Assembly: GCA_900552885.1 (NCBI GenBank)
Contig: USBM01000071.1
Coordinates: 1 to 9,308 of the forward strand
DNA length: 9,308 nt
Direction of reading: 5' to 3'
Source: an uncultured Clostridium sp.
GTDB taxonomy: Bacteria > Bacillota > Clostridia > Lachnospirales > Lachnospiraceae
This document shows, piece after piece, positions 1-6,441 of the stretch. A program made the position numbers and the translations under genes. Each line of letters begins with the position of its first letter. Positions within the stretch are counted from its first letter, which is position 1. The notes below the pieces were generated by a model. It was not told the DNA's origin and searched no databases. It saw only the letters and a program-made list of their open reading frames with translations.

Positions 1-327
1 CTTGAATGTACCTGCACCGATCGATGTAACCTGGAATGTACATCCTCCGATCGATACCGTATCCGGAATACTTGCACTCTTAACCTTCTTGTTCACAACA
101 CCAACAACGGCTTTTCAACACCGTTCAGTTTGAAAGAAACCTTACAGGTGTAATAAGCAACATCACTGTAATCTGCATCCTCAACTTCTAATTCATACGC
201 AGCAGTATCCACATCTGTTAACTCAATTGAATTATTGTAATTACTATAGTTTGTATTTATCTACCGTTGCTCCGGTTGACAGCTCAACCGGTGTACCGAT
301 TGCTGTTGATACAACATTGATTTTCCT
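1..327 (-). pseudogene. Degraded, partial Ig-like/LRR_5 (BspA-type) surface protein fragment
   Basis: Read on the minus strand, three pieces join into one protein-like sequence. The first runs from 327 and includes VVSTAIGTPVELSTGATVDKY. The second includes LTDVDTAAYELEVEDADYSD followed by VAYYTCKV, which looks like the F-strand of an immunoglobulin-like domain. The third includes KKVKSASIPDTVSIGG and ends VTSIGAGTFK at the window edge, typical of leucine-rich LRR_5 repeats in Lachnospiraceae surface proteins. The pieces are in different frames: one extra base in the T-run at 250-252 and one missing base in the T-run at 112-115, with net zero shift. In-frame reading is closed by TAA at 328-330 and no usable start codon or ribosome binding site precedes it. 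The 5' end therefore looks lost, and the gene is probably a remnant. The 3' part lies outside the window. Homopolymer sequencing errors could explain the two shifts, but not the missing start. Confidence 0.7.
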
Positions 328-468
328 TTATGTTTTAATTTTTTGTCCATTATTCACAATAAAATTTATTAGTTATTACAGTAAGTGAATGTTTCTTCAC
401 TTTCATTTAGATTTTACAAATGTTTTCGAGAAATCTTATCTATTATTTACAGATATTGGATATAGCAG

Positions 469-511
469 AACCAGCCGTCATACGACCATTCTAATCGTAT
501 AACGGCTGATT
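469..511 (-). terminator. Strong hairpin after the kinase gene; probable transcript end or RNA-stabilising stem
   Basis: The arms at 472-485 and 495-508 are complementary over 14 positions around a 9-nt loop. The single imperfect position is a G-U pair only in minus-strand RNA, and a few further weak pairs extend the stem to 469/511. It lies about 40 nt past the kinase stop codon, where a terminator of the liv operon would be expected. No U-run follows on the minus strand, so this is not a textbook intrinsic terminator. It may act with Rho, or protect a 3' end. The rest of 328-547 is AT-rich and shows only a small 7-bp hairpin (383-402). Confidence 0.5.
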
Positions 512-547
512 TCTCCACACCGACAGCAATATACTGTTTCTATTTTT

Positions 548-1183
548 TCATTGTGAGCATAACTGCTTCATCCGGAATTTCACGTACAATTCAATCAGGT
601 CTGCACAATTCTCTCTGCCAACTTTATCACTGTTGATGAACAGATCATAGTTGGTCGGGTTAGTCCAGTCCTTACCGGTATAATACTTGTAATAATCTGC
701 ACGGTATTTATCCGTCTTTGAGATCAGACGGTTTGCCTCTGCCTCTGACACACACATTTTATCCACGATCGATTTCACACAGGCAGCTCTTGGCGCATCA
801 ATATAGATCCGATACACATTATCAAAGTATTCCAACACATGATCCGCACACTTTCCGACAATGATACAGGACTGGCTGAGTGCCAATGACCGGATGATCT
901 GCGCCTGCAGATTGAACAGATTGATATCGGATACGAAGTCCTTCTCACTTGGAGCAAGGATCGTCTTAGTCGGAATCCCTTTTAACATCTTGGCAAACAG
1001 GCTGCCCCGCAGTCTCTCATCCGTCTCATGGAACAATGCTTTATTGATTCCACTCGCATCCGATGCCATATCCAAGATCTCATTTTCATAACATGGGATT
1101 CCCATCTTCTTAGAGAGCTCTAACGCAATGGATTTACCACCGCTGCCGAAACCTCTCGCAATCGTAATTACAAAATTGTCCAT
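548..1183 (-). CDS. Cytidylate kinase-like P-loop protein (Cytidylate_kin2 type)
   Basis: A 211-residue protein with a phosphate-binding loop GFGSGGKS at residues 11-18, right after a beta-strand (FVITIAR). This resembles the cytidylate kinase-like family PF13189. Other family-like features are IIVGKCAD at 107-114, a beta-strand RIYIDAPR at 125-132, a basic lid-like stretch around 157-171 (TDKYRADYYKYYTGK), and YDLFINSD near 179-186. The fold predicts phosphoryl transfer from ATP to a nucleotide-like substrate in the cytoplasm, but members of this family are mostly uncharacterised. It should not be equated with the essential CMP kinase Cmk. The start ATG at 1183 follows TAGGAGG, which overlaps the livF stop codon; only 12 nt separate the genes, so the two are surely co-transcribed. 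Why a kinase-like protein closes an amino acid importer operon is unknown. Confidence 0.85.
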   Translation of the reverse strand: MDNFVITIARGFGSGGKSIALELSKKMGIPCYENEILDMASDASGINKALFHETDERLRGSLFAKMLKGIPTKTILAPSEKDFVSDINLFNLQAQIIRSLALSQSCIIVGKCADHVLEYFDNVYRIYIDAPRAACVKSIVDKMCVSEAEANRLISKTDKYRADYYKYYTGKDWTNPTNYDLFINSDKVGRENCADLIELYVKFRMKQLCSQ

Positions 1184-1195
1184 ACTTCATTCCTC

Positions 1196-1900
1196 CTAGT
1201 CTCCCAGATATGCTTTACGAACCGCATCATCATGCAGCAGATCGTCTGCTTTACCGGATAATACAATGCTTCCGGTCTCTACAACATATCCTCTATCCGC
1301 AATCTGCAACGCGGCATTTGCATTCTGTTCTACTAACAATATGGTAGTGCCTTCATCCCGGATCGTCTTGATGATCTCAAAGATCTCCTGTACTACGATC
1401 GGAGCAAGTCCCATGGAAGGTTCATCCAGCAACAGTAATTTCGGTTCTGCCATCAACGCCCTGCCAATTGCCAACATCTGCTGTTCACCACCGGACAGGG
1501 TTCCTGCAAGCTGACTTCTTCGTTCTCTGATTCTTGGAAAGTATTCAAACACTTTTTCCATGGTTGCCTTGATCGCCGCCTTATCTTTTCGAAGATACGC
1601 CCCTAACAGCAGATTCTCTTCACACGTCTGATCACCGAATACACGTCTTCCTTCCGGTACCTGACTGATCCCGGCTCCCACGATCTTATGTGGCGGTAAT
1701 TTACTGATCACGGTATCATTATAGGTAATCGTTCCACTCTTAATATGATTCAGTCCACTGATGGCACGAAGGGTTGAAGTCTTACCGGCGCCATTGGCTC
1801 CGATCAGCGTTACAATCTCGCCATCATTTACATCCAGACTAATTCCATGCAGGGCATGTATCGCTCCGTAATAGAGATCAATATTATCAATCTTTAACAT
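1196..1900 (-). CDS. livF: HAAT-family ABC importer ATPase LivF
   Basis: A 234-residue cytoplasmic ATPase, the usual length for LivF, one of the two nucleotide-binding subunits of branched-chain amino acid type importers. Walker A is GANGAGKT at 34-41, the Q-loop is around SQVPEGRRVF (69-78), the ABC signature is LSGGEQ at 135-140, and Walker B is LLLLDE at 155-160. The position of the usual switch histidine reads VEQN (190-193), which is normal for LivF and not a defect. It begins 2 nt after the livG stop, behind a purine-rich GGAAAGGGGG site, so translation is probably coupled. With LivG it should form the ATPase dimer that drives transport through LivH/LivM. The family assignment is firm; the transported substrate is not shown by this subunit. 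Confidence 0.95.
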   Translation of the reverse strand: MLKIDNIDLYYGAIHALHGISLDVNDGEIVTLIGANGAGKTSTLRAISGLNHIKSGTITYNDTVISKLPPHKIVGAGISQVPEGRRVFGDQTCEENLLLGAYLRKDKAAIKATMEKVFEYFPRIRERRSQLAGTLSGGEQQMLAIGRALMAEPKLLLLDEPSMGLAPIVVQEIFEIIKTIRDEGTTILLVEQNANAALQIADRGYVVETGSIVLSGKADDLLHDDAVRKAYLGD

Positions 1901-1902
1901 AA

Positions 1903-2670
1903 TTATGCCCCCTTTCCTAAGTACGCCTCGATTACCTTCGGATTCTTCTGGATCTCCTCCGGCACACCACTTGCGATGATCTCGCCAAATGATAATACGT
2001 AGATATATTCACACACATTCATAACCAGTTTCATATCATGTTCGATCAGCAAAACAGAGATCTTGAACTTCTCCTTGATCCAGCGGATCATCTCCGTAAG
2101 CTCTGCCGTCTCCTGCGGATTCATTCCCGCTGCCGGCTCATCTAACAGAAGAAGCTTCGGCTTCGCCGCCAACGCTCTCGCAATCTCCAATCTTCTCTGC
2201 TCACCGTAAGGAAGATTCTTTGCCAGTTCATCCGCCTTGTCATCTAACTTCATGATCTTCAGATATTTTAAAGCCTCTTCCTTCATCGTTGTCTCTTCCT
2301 TCATCTGATGAGGACTATGAAAAATGCTTCCAAGCAACGTTGTCTTTGCCTGAAAATCAAAGCTTACCATTACATTCTGTAACACAGTCAGATCCTTGAA
2401 CAACCGTATATTCTGGAATGTTCTGGCGATCCGCTTGGAGGTGATGTCATATGGTTTGATTCCGTCAATCCGTTCGCCGTTGAAATCAATCTTACCACTC
2501 GTTGGCTTATACACACCGGTCAGCATATTGAAAAGCGTTGTCTTACCGGCACCATTCGGTCCGATCAGTCCAACTAAGTTATTATCTCCAATCTCCATGT
2601 TCACCATATTCACGGCGGTCAGGCCACCAAATTTGATCGTTAAGTTCTTCACATTTAACAGATTACCCAT
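1903..2670 (-). CDS. livG: HAAT-family ABC importer ATPase LivG
   Basis: A 255-residue ATPase when started at ATG 2670, which begins MGNLLNVKNLTIKFGG. This start sits one nucleotide past the livM stop and behind AGGCGGGTGAG. An upstream in-frame extension to 2784 would lie inside livM and has a basic, non-conserved sequence, so it is rejected. Walker A is GPNGAGKTT at 37-45, the Q-loop is RTFQN with Gln86, the signature is LPYGEQR at 153-159 (the LivG-type variant of LSGGQ), Walker B is LLLLDE at 173-178, and the switch histidine is His211 in IEHDMK. The C-terminus VIEAYLGKG is typical of LivG. It pairs with LivF as the energy-coupling dimer. Confidence 0.95.
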   Translation of the reverse strand: MGNLLNVKNLTIKFGGLTAVNMVNMEIGDNNLVGLIGPNGAGKTTLFNMLTGVYKPTSGKIDFNGERIDGIKPYDITSKRIARTFQNIRLFKDLTVLQNVMVSFDFQAKTTLLGSIFHSPHQMKEETTMKEEALKYLKIMKLDDKADELAKNLPYGEQRRLEIARALAAKPKLLLLDEPAAGMNPQETAELTEMIRWIKEKFKISVLLIEHDMKLVMNVCEYIYVLSFGEIIASGVPEEIQKNPKVIEAYLGKGA

Positions 2671-2671
2671 A

Positions 2672-3712
2672 TTACTCACCCGCCTTTGCCGTCTTATCAC
2701 CCTTATGCGTGATCTTTGCATATATTCTCTTGCACCAGTTTGCAATACCTTTGACCGTGATCTCTTTCGTACCAAGAATACCATTTGGACGGAAGATCAT
2801 CAAAGCAACCAACATGATCGCATAGATCAGCATTCTGTTCTCCTTGAACACTTCACTAAGTCCCCGGAGGGATTCCGGAAGGAATACAAGAATCGCAGTA
2901 CCAACTACTGTACCGGATACACTACCCATACCACCTAATACAACGTAGGTAATGAAGTCAAAGGACTTCGCATAGTTAAATGTTACCGGATCAATGAATG
3001 TATTGAAATGTGCATACAATCCACCGGCAAGTCCTGCCATTGCACTGCCTAACACAAAAGATATCATCTTATACTTCGTTGGGTTAATACCCATTGCCTC
3101 TGCCGCAATATCATCCTCACGGACTGACATGATCGCACGTCCCTTGGAGGAACGAATCAGATTCTTAATAACGGCAAAGCAAAGGGCTACACAGAAGAAT
3201 ATCGTCATCAGACTTGTTTTGACCGGGATACTTGTCATACCCCTCGCACCACCGACATAGTCGATGTTCTGGATCACTACTTTAACGATCTCTCCAAATC
3301 CTAATGTACAGATTGCCAGGTAATCACCCTTTAACCGCAGGATCGGATAACCGATCAATGCTGCAAGAACGGCAGCCGCAAGAATACCGACTAACAACGA
3401 TACTCCATATGGCATATTGAATTTCTGTGTCATGATCGCTGAACCATATGCACCGATCGACATGAATGCTGCATGTCCCATGGTAAGCTGACCGGTGTAT
3501 CCCAAGATCAGATTAAGGCCAAATGCTGCGATCATGAAGATTCCAGCGGTCTTAACAACACGCAATGTATAACTGTCAAGAATGCCTCTCTGGATCAGAA
3601 GTAAGGCAATTCCATATATGGCAAACAGCACACCGATGATAATCGCATATTTGATATAAGTCTTCACGATCACGCTCTTATCAAATGCTGTATCTTTCAT
3701 CTGTTCTTCCAT
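2672..3712 (-). CDS. livM: HAAT-family ABC importer permease LivM
   Basis: A 346-residue integral membrane protein, one of the two permease subunits. It has many hydrophobic segments, including roughly 19-41, 52-72, 103-124, 164-182, 213-232, 254-278 and 292-308. The conserved LivM stretch GYTGQLTMGHAAFMSIGAY is at 71-89. The cytoplasmic loop that contacts the ATPases is GRAIMSVREDDIAAEAMGIN at 191-210, and GGMGSVSGTVVG is at 260-271. The chosen ATG at 3712 has AGGTGATT at a good distance. An in-frame GTG at 3721 gives three extra residues but sits directly on the livH stop, with a poorer site. The C-terminal tail (about 313-346) is basic and hydrophilic. The gene lies 9 nt from livH and 1 nt from livG, so it belongs to the same transcript. 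Confidence 0.94.
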   Translation of the reverse strand: MEEQMKDTAFDKSVIVKTYIKYAIIIGVLFAIYGIALLLIQRGILDSYTLRVVKTAGIFMIAAFGLNLILGYTGQLTMGHAAFMSIGAYGSAIMTQKFNMPYGVSLLVGILAAAVLAALIGYPILRLKGDYLAICTLGFGEIVKVVIQNIDYVGGARGMTSIPVKTSLMTIFFCVALCFAVIKNLIRSSKGRAIMSVREDDIAAEAMGINPTKYKMISFVLGSAMAGLAGGLYAHFNTFIDPVTFNYAKSFDFITYVVLGGMGSVSGTVVGTAILVFLPESLRGLSEVFKENRMLIYAIMLVALMIFRPNGILGTKEITVKGIANWCKRIYAKITHKGDKTAKAGE

Positions 3713-3721
3713 AATAATCAC

Positions 3722-4606
3722 CTACACTTTCTCTCTGACATTCTTGCCAAACAAACCTGCCGGCTTGATCAACAGAATTAAGATCAATACGGAAAATGAT
3801 ATCGCATCGGACAATCCGGAACTGATGTATACCTTTGACAATGTCTCAATAAGTCCCATGACAACACCACCAAACATCGCGCCCGGTATAATACCGATAC
3901 CACCTAATACCGCTGCAACGAAGGACTTCAGACCAGGCATAACGCCCATTGCCGGTGTCAGCTTCGGATACAATAATCCAACCAATACACCTGCAGTTCC
4001 AGCCAATGCCGATCCAATACCGAAGGTAATGGAAATGATCCGGTTCGTATTGATTCCCATAAGTGCTGCTGCATCAGAATCATAAGAGGTTGCTCTCATG
4101 GCTCTTCCGACCTTGGTCTTCTTGACCATCAGCTGTAACAAAATACAAAGGGCAATCGTAGTAAGCACCGCAATGATCTGATAGTTACTGATAATAACAC
4201 TTCCTACATTGTAGGACTTTAATGGGAACAACTCCGGAAACGACAAGGAGTTCGGACCTGCTAAAAGGTTGGTTTTCATCAGGTTCTGCAACAGCAGTTC
4301 CACACCCATTGTAGTAATAAATAAAGTAACCTTTGGTGAATTACGCAAAGGTTTATACGCAATCTTCTCAATCAACATACCAAGGATTGCACAGGCTAAC
4401 ATTGCAAATACCAACGTTCCGGAGAACCCGAACCGGAACACACATACCGCAAAATAACCGGCATACGCACCAAACATATAGATATCACAATGGGCAAAGT
4501 TGATCAGCTTGATAATTCCATATACCATTGTATATCCGATTGCTATGAGGGCATACACACTTCCCTGGCAAATACCATTTACAATCTGTTGTAATAATGT
4601 ATCCAT
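3722..4606 (-). CDS. livH: HAAT-family ABC importer permease LivH
   Basis: A 294-residue membrane protein beginning MDTLLQQIVNGICQGSVYAL, the standard LivH N-terminus. The start at 4606 follows AGGAGAG at a 6-nt distance. A longer in-frame version to 4648 adds 14 residues (MVCLPDPGWLGEMA) that are not family-like, and it lacks a ribosome binding site. Recognisable segments are GYTMVYGIIKLINFAHCDIY at 24-43, the ATPase-contact loop GRAMRATSYDSDAAALMGIN at 167-186, and AAVLGGIGIIPGAMFGGVVM at 231-250. With LivM it should form the transmembrane pathway for the ligand delivered by LivK. It is the first gene of the tightly packed livH-M-G-F-kinase block, but stands 232 nt from livK, which suggests separate tuning of the binding protein and the permease. 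Confidence 0.94.
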   Translation of the reverse strand: MDTLLQQIVNGICQGSVYALIAIGYTMVYGIIKLINFAHCDIYMFGAYAGYFAVCVFRFGFSGTLVFAMLACAILGMLIEKIAYKPLRNSPKVTLFITTMGVELLLQNLMKTNLLAGPNSLSFPELFPLKSYNVGSVIISNYQIIAVLTTIALCILLQLMVKKTKVGRAMRATSYDSDAAALMGINTNRIISITFGIGSALAGTAGVLVGLLYPKLTPAMGVMPGLKSFVAAVLGGIGIIPGAMFGGVVMGLIETLSKVYISSGLSDAISFSVLILILLIKPAGLFGKNVREKV

Positions 4607-4703
4607 AGCCATCTCTCCTAACCATCCAGGGTCCGGCAGGCAGACCATCTGATACTCACCACACGCTCCATCGCTGCTCTTATATCTTCCGAGCTGCTTC
4701 CAT

Positions 4704-4731
4704 CCGGATATCCGGTGAATACAGATTCTGT
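4704..4731. other. Two adjacent short palindromes in the livK-livH gap
   Basis: CCGGATATCCGG at 4704-4715 is a perfect 12-bp palindrome, followed 5 nt later by ACAGATTCTGT at 4721-4731, a palindrome with one central base. They lie about 100 nt before the livH start. They could be a protein-binding site or small RNA hairpins. I see no convincing promoter beside them and no known operator match. The remainder of 4607-4838 shows no gene. Confidence 0.25.
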
Positions 4732-4813
4732 CTGTGCCCGACTACCTGTTTATTTTATCTTGCTTCTTCGCTGGCTGCCACGCTATGGATGTTATTACAA
4801 CCGTTGCGTCTCG

Positions 4814-4829
4814 CAGGCGCGGCTGCCTG
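4814..4829 (-). other. Small GC-rich hairpin after livK
   Basis: CAGGC and GCCTG form a 5-bp stem around a 6-nt loop, starting about 10 nt past the livK stop, in a locally GC-rich patch of an otherwise AT-rich region. There is no U-run, so termination is unlikely to be complete. A hairpin here could stabilise a livK-only message or reduce read-through into livH. This is inference from position only. Confidence 0.3.
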
Positions 4830-4838
4830 GAGTTTATC

Positions 4839-6026
4839 CTATTCCTCTGGTGAGATCTCTTCCACGAAGCTGAAGGAACCGTCTTTTACCTGGTTCACAA
4901 CCACGCTCTTGATCGGATCACCATTCTCATCAAACTTGTAATTTGTGGTACCACATTTCTCATCTAAGCTATGTAATGCATCTTTCACTGCATCTGCATC
5001 AGTACTTCCTGCTTTCTCGATCGCTGCCTTTGCAATATATACGGCATCATAACCTAACACTGAGAAAGAACCCGGATCTGCATCAAATTTCTCTTTGTAA
5101 TCTGCAACAAAATCCTTCAGGTTATCTGACTGGATTGATACATGGTCTGTAAAATACATGCCTTCCACTGCGTCACCACCGATCTCAACCAATGCCGGGT
5201 CGGAACAAGAATCACTACTCATCAACTGGATATCAAGACCAATCTCAGATACCTGCTTTGCGATCAGACCAACTACATCATAATCATCCGGAAGATATAA
5301 TACCGTTGCACCGGAATTCTTGATCTCTGTTAAGTATGACTTAAAGTCACTATCACCTGTGTTGTACTTACCTTCATATGCAATCTCACCGCCAAGTCCT
5401 TCAAATGTCTCTTTAAACTGACCGGAAATGCCGACACAATAATCTTTACCCACATCATAAAGCATAGCTACTTTATCTGCCTTCAATGTATCCTTAACAA
5501 ACTTCGCTGCTACTTTACCCTGTAACGGGTCAATGAAACATGCTCGGAAGATATACTCGCCACCTTCTGCCGTTACCTTTGCATTGGTAGAACCAACGGA
5601 GATCATAATCTTCTTAGCATCATTTACAATCGGCGCCATTGCGATAGAACAACTGCTGGCATAAGAACCAAGCACCATATCTACCTTATCCTGCTCGATC
5701 AACTTGGTTACTGCATTTGGTGCAGTTGCCGGCTTATTCTCATCATCCTCAAATACTGCCTCAATCTGCTTGCCATCAATACCACCTGCTGCATTGATCT
5801 CATCAATTGCTAACTGACTACCATTCTTACAGGCAGCACCGATATTAGGTGCATTACCGGTTAACGGATATACAAAACCTAACTTAATGGTATCGCCGCT
5901 ACTTGAACTACTGCTGCTTCCACCGGATGATTCCGAGGTTGCTGCTTCCTCACTACATCCAACCATAGACATACACATTGCCATAACGGCCGCTACTGCT
6001 ACTACTTTTTTGAATAATCTCTTCAT
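4839..6026 (-). CDS. livK: HAAT-family extracellular ligand-binding lipoprotein LivK
   Basis: A 395-residue solute-binding protein of the Peripla_BP_6 (LivJ/LivK) type. The N-terminus is a lipoprotein signal: basic MKRLFKK, a hydrophobic core to residue 22, and the lipobox MVGC with lipidated Cys24. A Ser/Gly-rich tether follows (about 30-44). The two-lobed binding domain starts at IKLGFVYPLTG (47-57). Ligand-pocket regions typical of the family are GSYASSCSIAMAPI (120-133), VGSTNAKVT (144-152) and YIFRACFIDPLQG (158-170). The start ATG at 6026 has AGGAGG eight nt upstream. The protein should sit on the outer face of the membrane and deliver ligand to LivHM. Many relatives bind Leu/Ile/Val, but this family also binds other amino acids and amides, so the ligand stays open. 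It stands alone ahead of a 232-nt gap, consistent with higher expression than the permease genes. Confidence 0.93.
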   Translation of the reverse strand: MKRLFKKVVAVAAVMAMCMSMVGCSEEAATSESSGGSSSSSSSGDTIKLGFVYPLTGNAPNIGAACKNGSQLAIDEINAAGGIDGKQIEAVFEDDENKPATAPNAVTKLIEQDKVDMVLGSYASSCSIAMAPIVNDAKKIMISVGSTNAKVTAEGGEYIFRACFIDPLQGKVAAKFVKDTLKADKVAMLYDVGKDYCVGISGQFKETFEGLGGEIAYEGKYNTGDSDFKSYLTEIKNSGATVLYLPDDYDVVGLIAKQVSEIGLDIQLMSSDSCSDPALVEIGGDAVEGMYFTDHVSIQSDNLKDFVADYKEKFDADPGSFSVLGYDAVYIAKAAIEKAGSTDADAVKDALHSLDEKCGTTNYKFDENGDPIKSVVVNQVKDGSFSFVEEISPEE

Positions 6027-6091
6027 AATGAATTCCTCCTTCTAACTTTTGGTCTTGGTACTAAATTCCATGAACGGGTTACTAATATAAG

Positions 6092-6123
6092 AAAGGCGTC
6101 ACGCAATATTGCGTAACGCCTTT
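6092..6123 (-). terminator. Terminator-like hairpin in the livK leader
   Basis: The arms at 6092-6106 and 6109-6123 are complementary over 15 positions with a nominal 2-nt loop. The one imperfect pair is U-G in minus-strand RNA and A-C on the other strand. In the minus direction the stem ends CCTTT and runs into CTTATATTAG, which is moderately U-rich. It lies 66 nt before the livK ATG. No convincing promoter is visible between it and livK, so messages reaching livK probably pass through it. That suggests partial termination, attenuation or processing. Confidence 0.6.
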
Positions 6124-6163
6124 GTTATCACACTAGAATAGGTATTCTGTTATTTTTATTGTT

Positions 6164-6353
6164 TGGCGAGACTTGATATTTTTTATAGTTGATTTTCAAA
6201 TTAACATATCAACGCAGGCACGCTTTCGCTACTTGTCACTCGTAATGGTACTAAGCTCGAAAATACCTCGCTAAGTACCAACGGTTCCAAAGTACCTGCT
6301 TATGATATCTGTTAATTCAAAAACCAACCTGTTTACTTCCATGAGTCTCGCCA
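6164..6353 (-). ncRNA. Candidate structured leader RNA or small RNA upstream of livK
   Basis: A nested set of helices spans this 190-nt stretch. The outer closing stem is 10 perfect bp (6164-6173 with 6344-6353). Across an internal loop comes a helix of about 24 bp (6188-6211 with 6303-6328) with one 2-nt bulge and three G-U pairs. Next is an 8-bp helix (6214-6221 with 6292-6299) with one U-G pair. Inside that is a hairpin of 7+3 bp around one U-U mismatch (6246-6256 with 6270-6280), and a GC-GAAA-GC tetraloop-like motif at 6221-6228. All wobble pairs are valid only in minus-strand RNA, the coding direction of its neighbours. I do not recognise the class. A non-autonomous insertion with 10-bp terminal inverted repeats is the main alternative, though no target-site duplication is evident. 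The remainder of 6027-6441 is AT-rich and shows no gene. Confidence 0.55.
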
Positions 6354-6354
6354 T

Positions 6355-6386
6355 ATTATAATCATGTTATATAACTTTCTTCACAA
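6355..6386 (-). promoter_or_regulatory. Possible promoter for the leader RNA and livK
   Basis: A perfect TATAAT (-10) lies at 6355-6360, immediately before the structured element. The best upstream hexamer is TTGTGA at 6381-6386, with a 20-nt spacing that is longer than ideal. A 10-bp palindrome GTTATATAAC at 6366-6375 lies between the boxes and could be a regulator site. A second TATAAT at 6389-6394 also has only a weak -35. Transcription would start near 6348, a few bases inside the outer stem, which is a mild inconsistency. Confidence 0.4.
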
Positions 6387-6441
6387 AAATTATATTCGCG
6401 CAAATGTCACTTCGAAACCTTCGGTTTTCCAGTATTCCTAT

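Noticed and set aside
1..60. Repeated CCGATCGAT strings at the left edge suggesting a DNA repeat or site.
   Set aside because: They fall within the coding remnant of the LRR-type protein, where repeated Ile-Gly codons explain the similarity.
2671..2784. N-terminal extension of livG to 2784.
   Set aside because: It overlaps the livM coding end, is basic and unlike LivG, whereas ATG 2670 begins the typical LivG N-terminus.
2396..2938. Long plus-strand open frames opposite livG and livM, and similar ones elsewhere (for example 6874-7326).
   Set aside because: They are antisense to well-supported conserved genes, lack ribosome binding sites and show no recognisable domains.
6188..6211. A TTTTC-rich stretch that could suggest a CodY binding site upstream of an amino acid transporter.
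   Set aside because: Only about 9 of 15 positions match AATTTTCWGAAAATT, and the stretch is explained as one arm of the long RNA helix.
6281..6300. A TGGAACCG string in the livK leader resembling the core of a T-box riboswitch.
   Set aside because: The surrounding T-box consensus (AGGGTGG...GCG), specifier loop and antiterminator arrangement are absent, and the string lies inside the nested structure rather than before the terminator.
6164..6353. A miniature transposable element with 10-bp terminal inverted repeats.
   Set aside because: Not fully excluded, but no target-site duplication is visible and the G-U wobble polarity favours an RNA. Kept as the main alternative to the ncRNA call.
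6415..6427. Small hairpin just after the aminotransferase stop as a terminator.
   Set aside because: The stem is only 5 bp and no U-run follows, so it is too weak to call.
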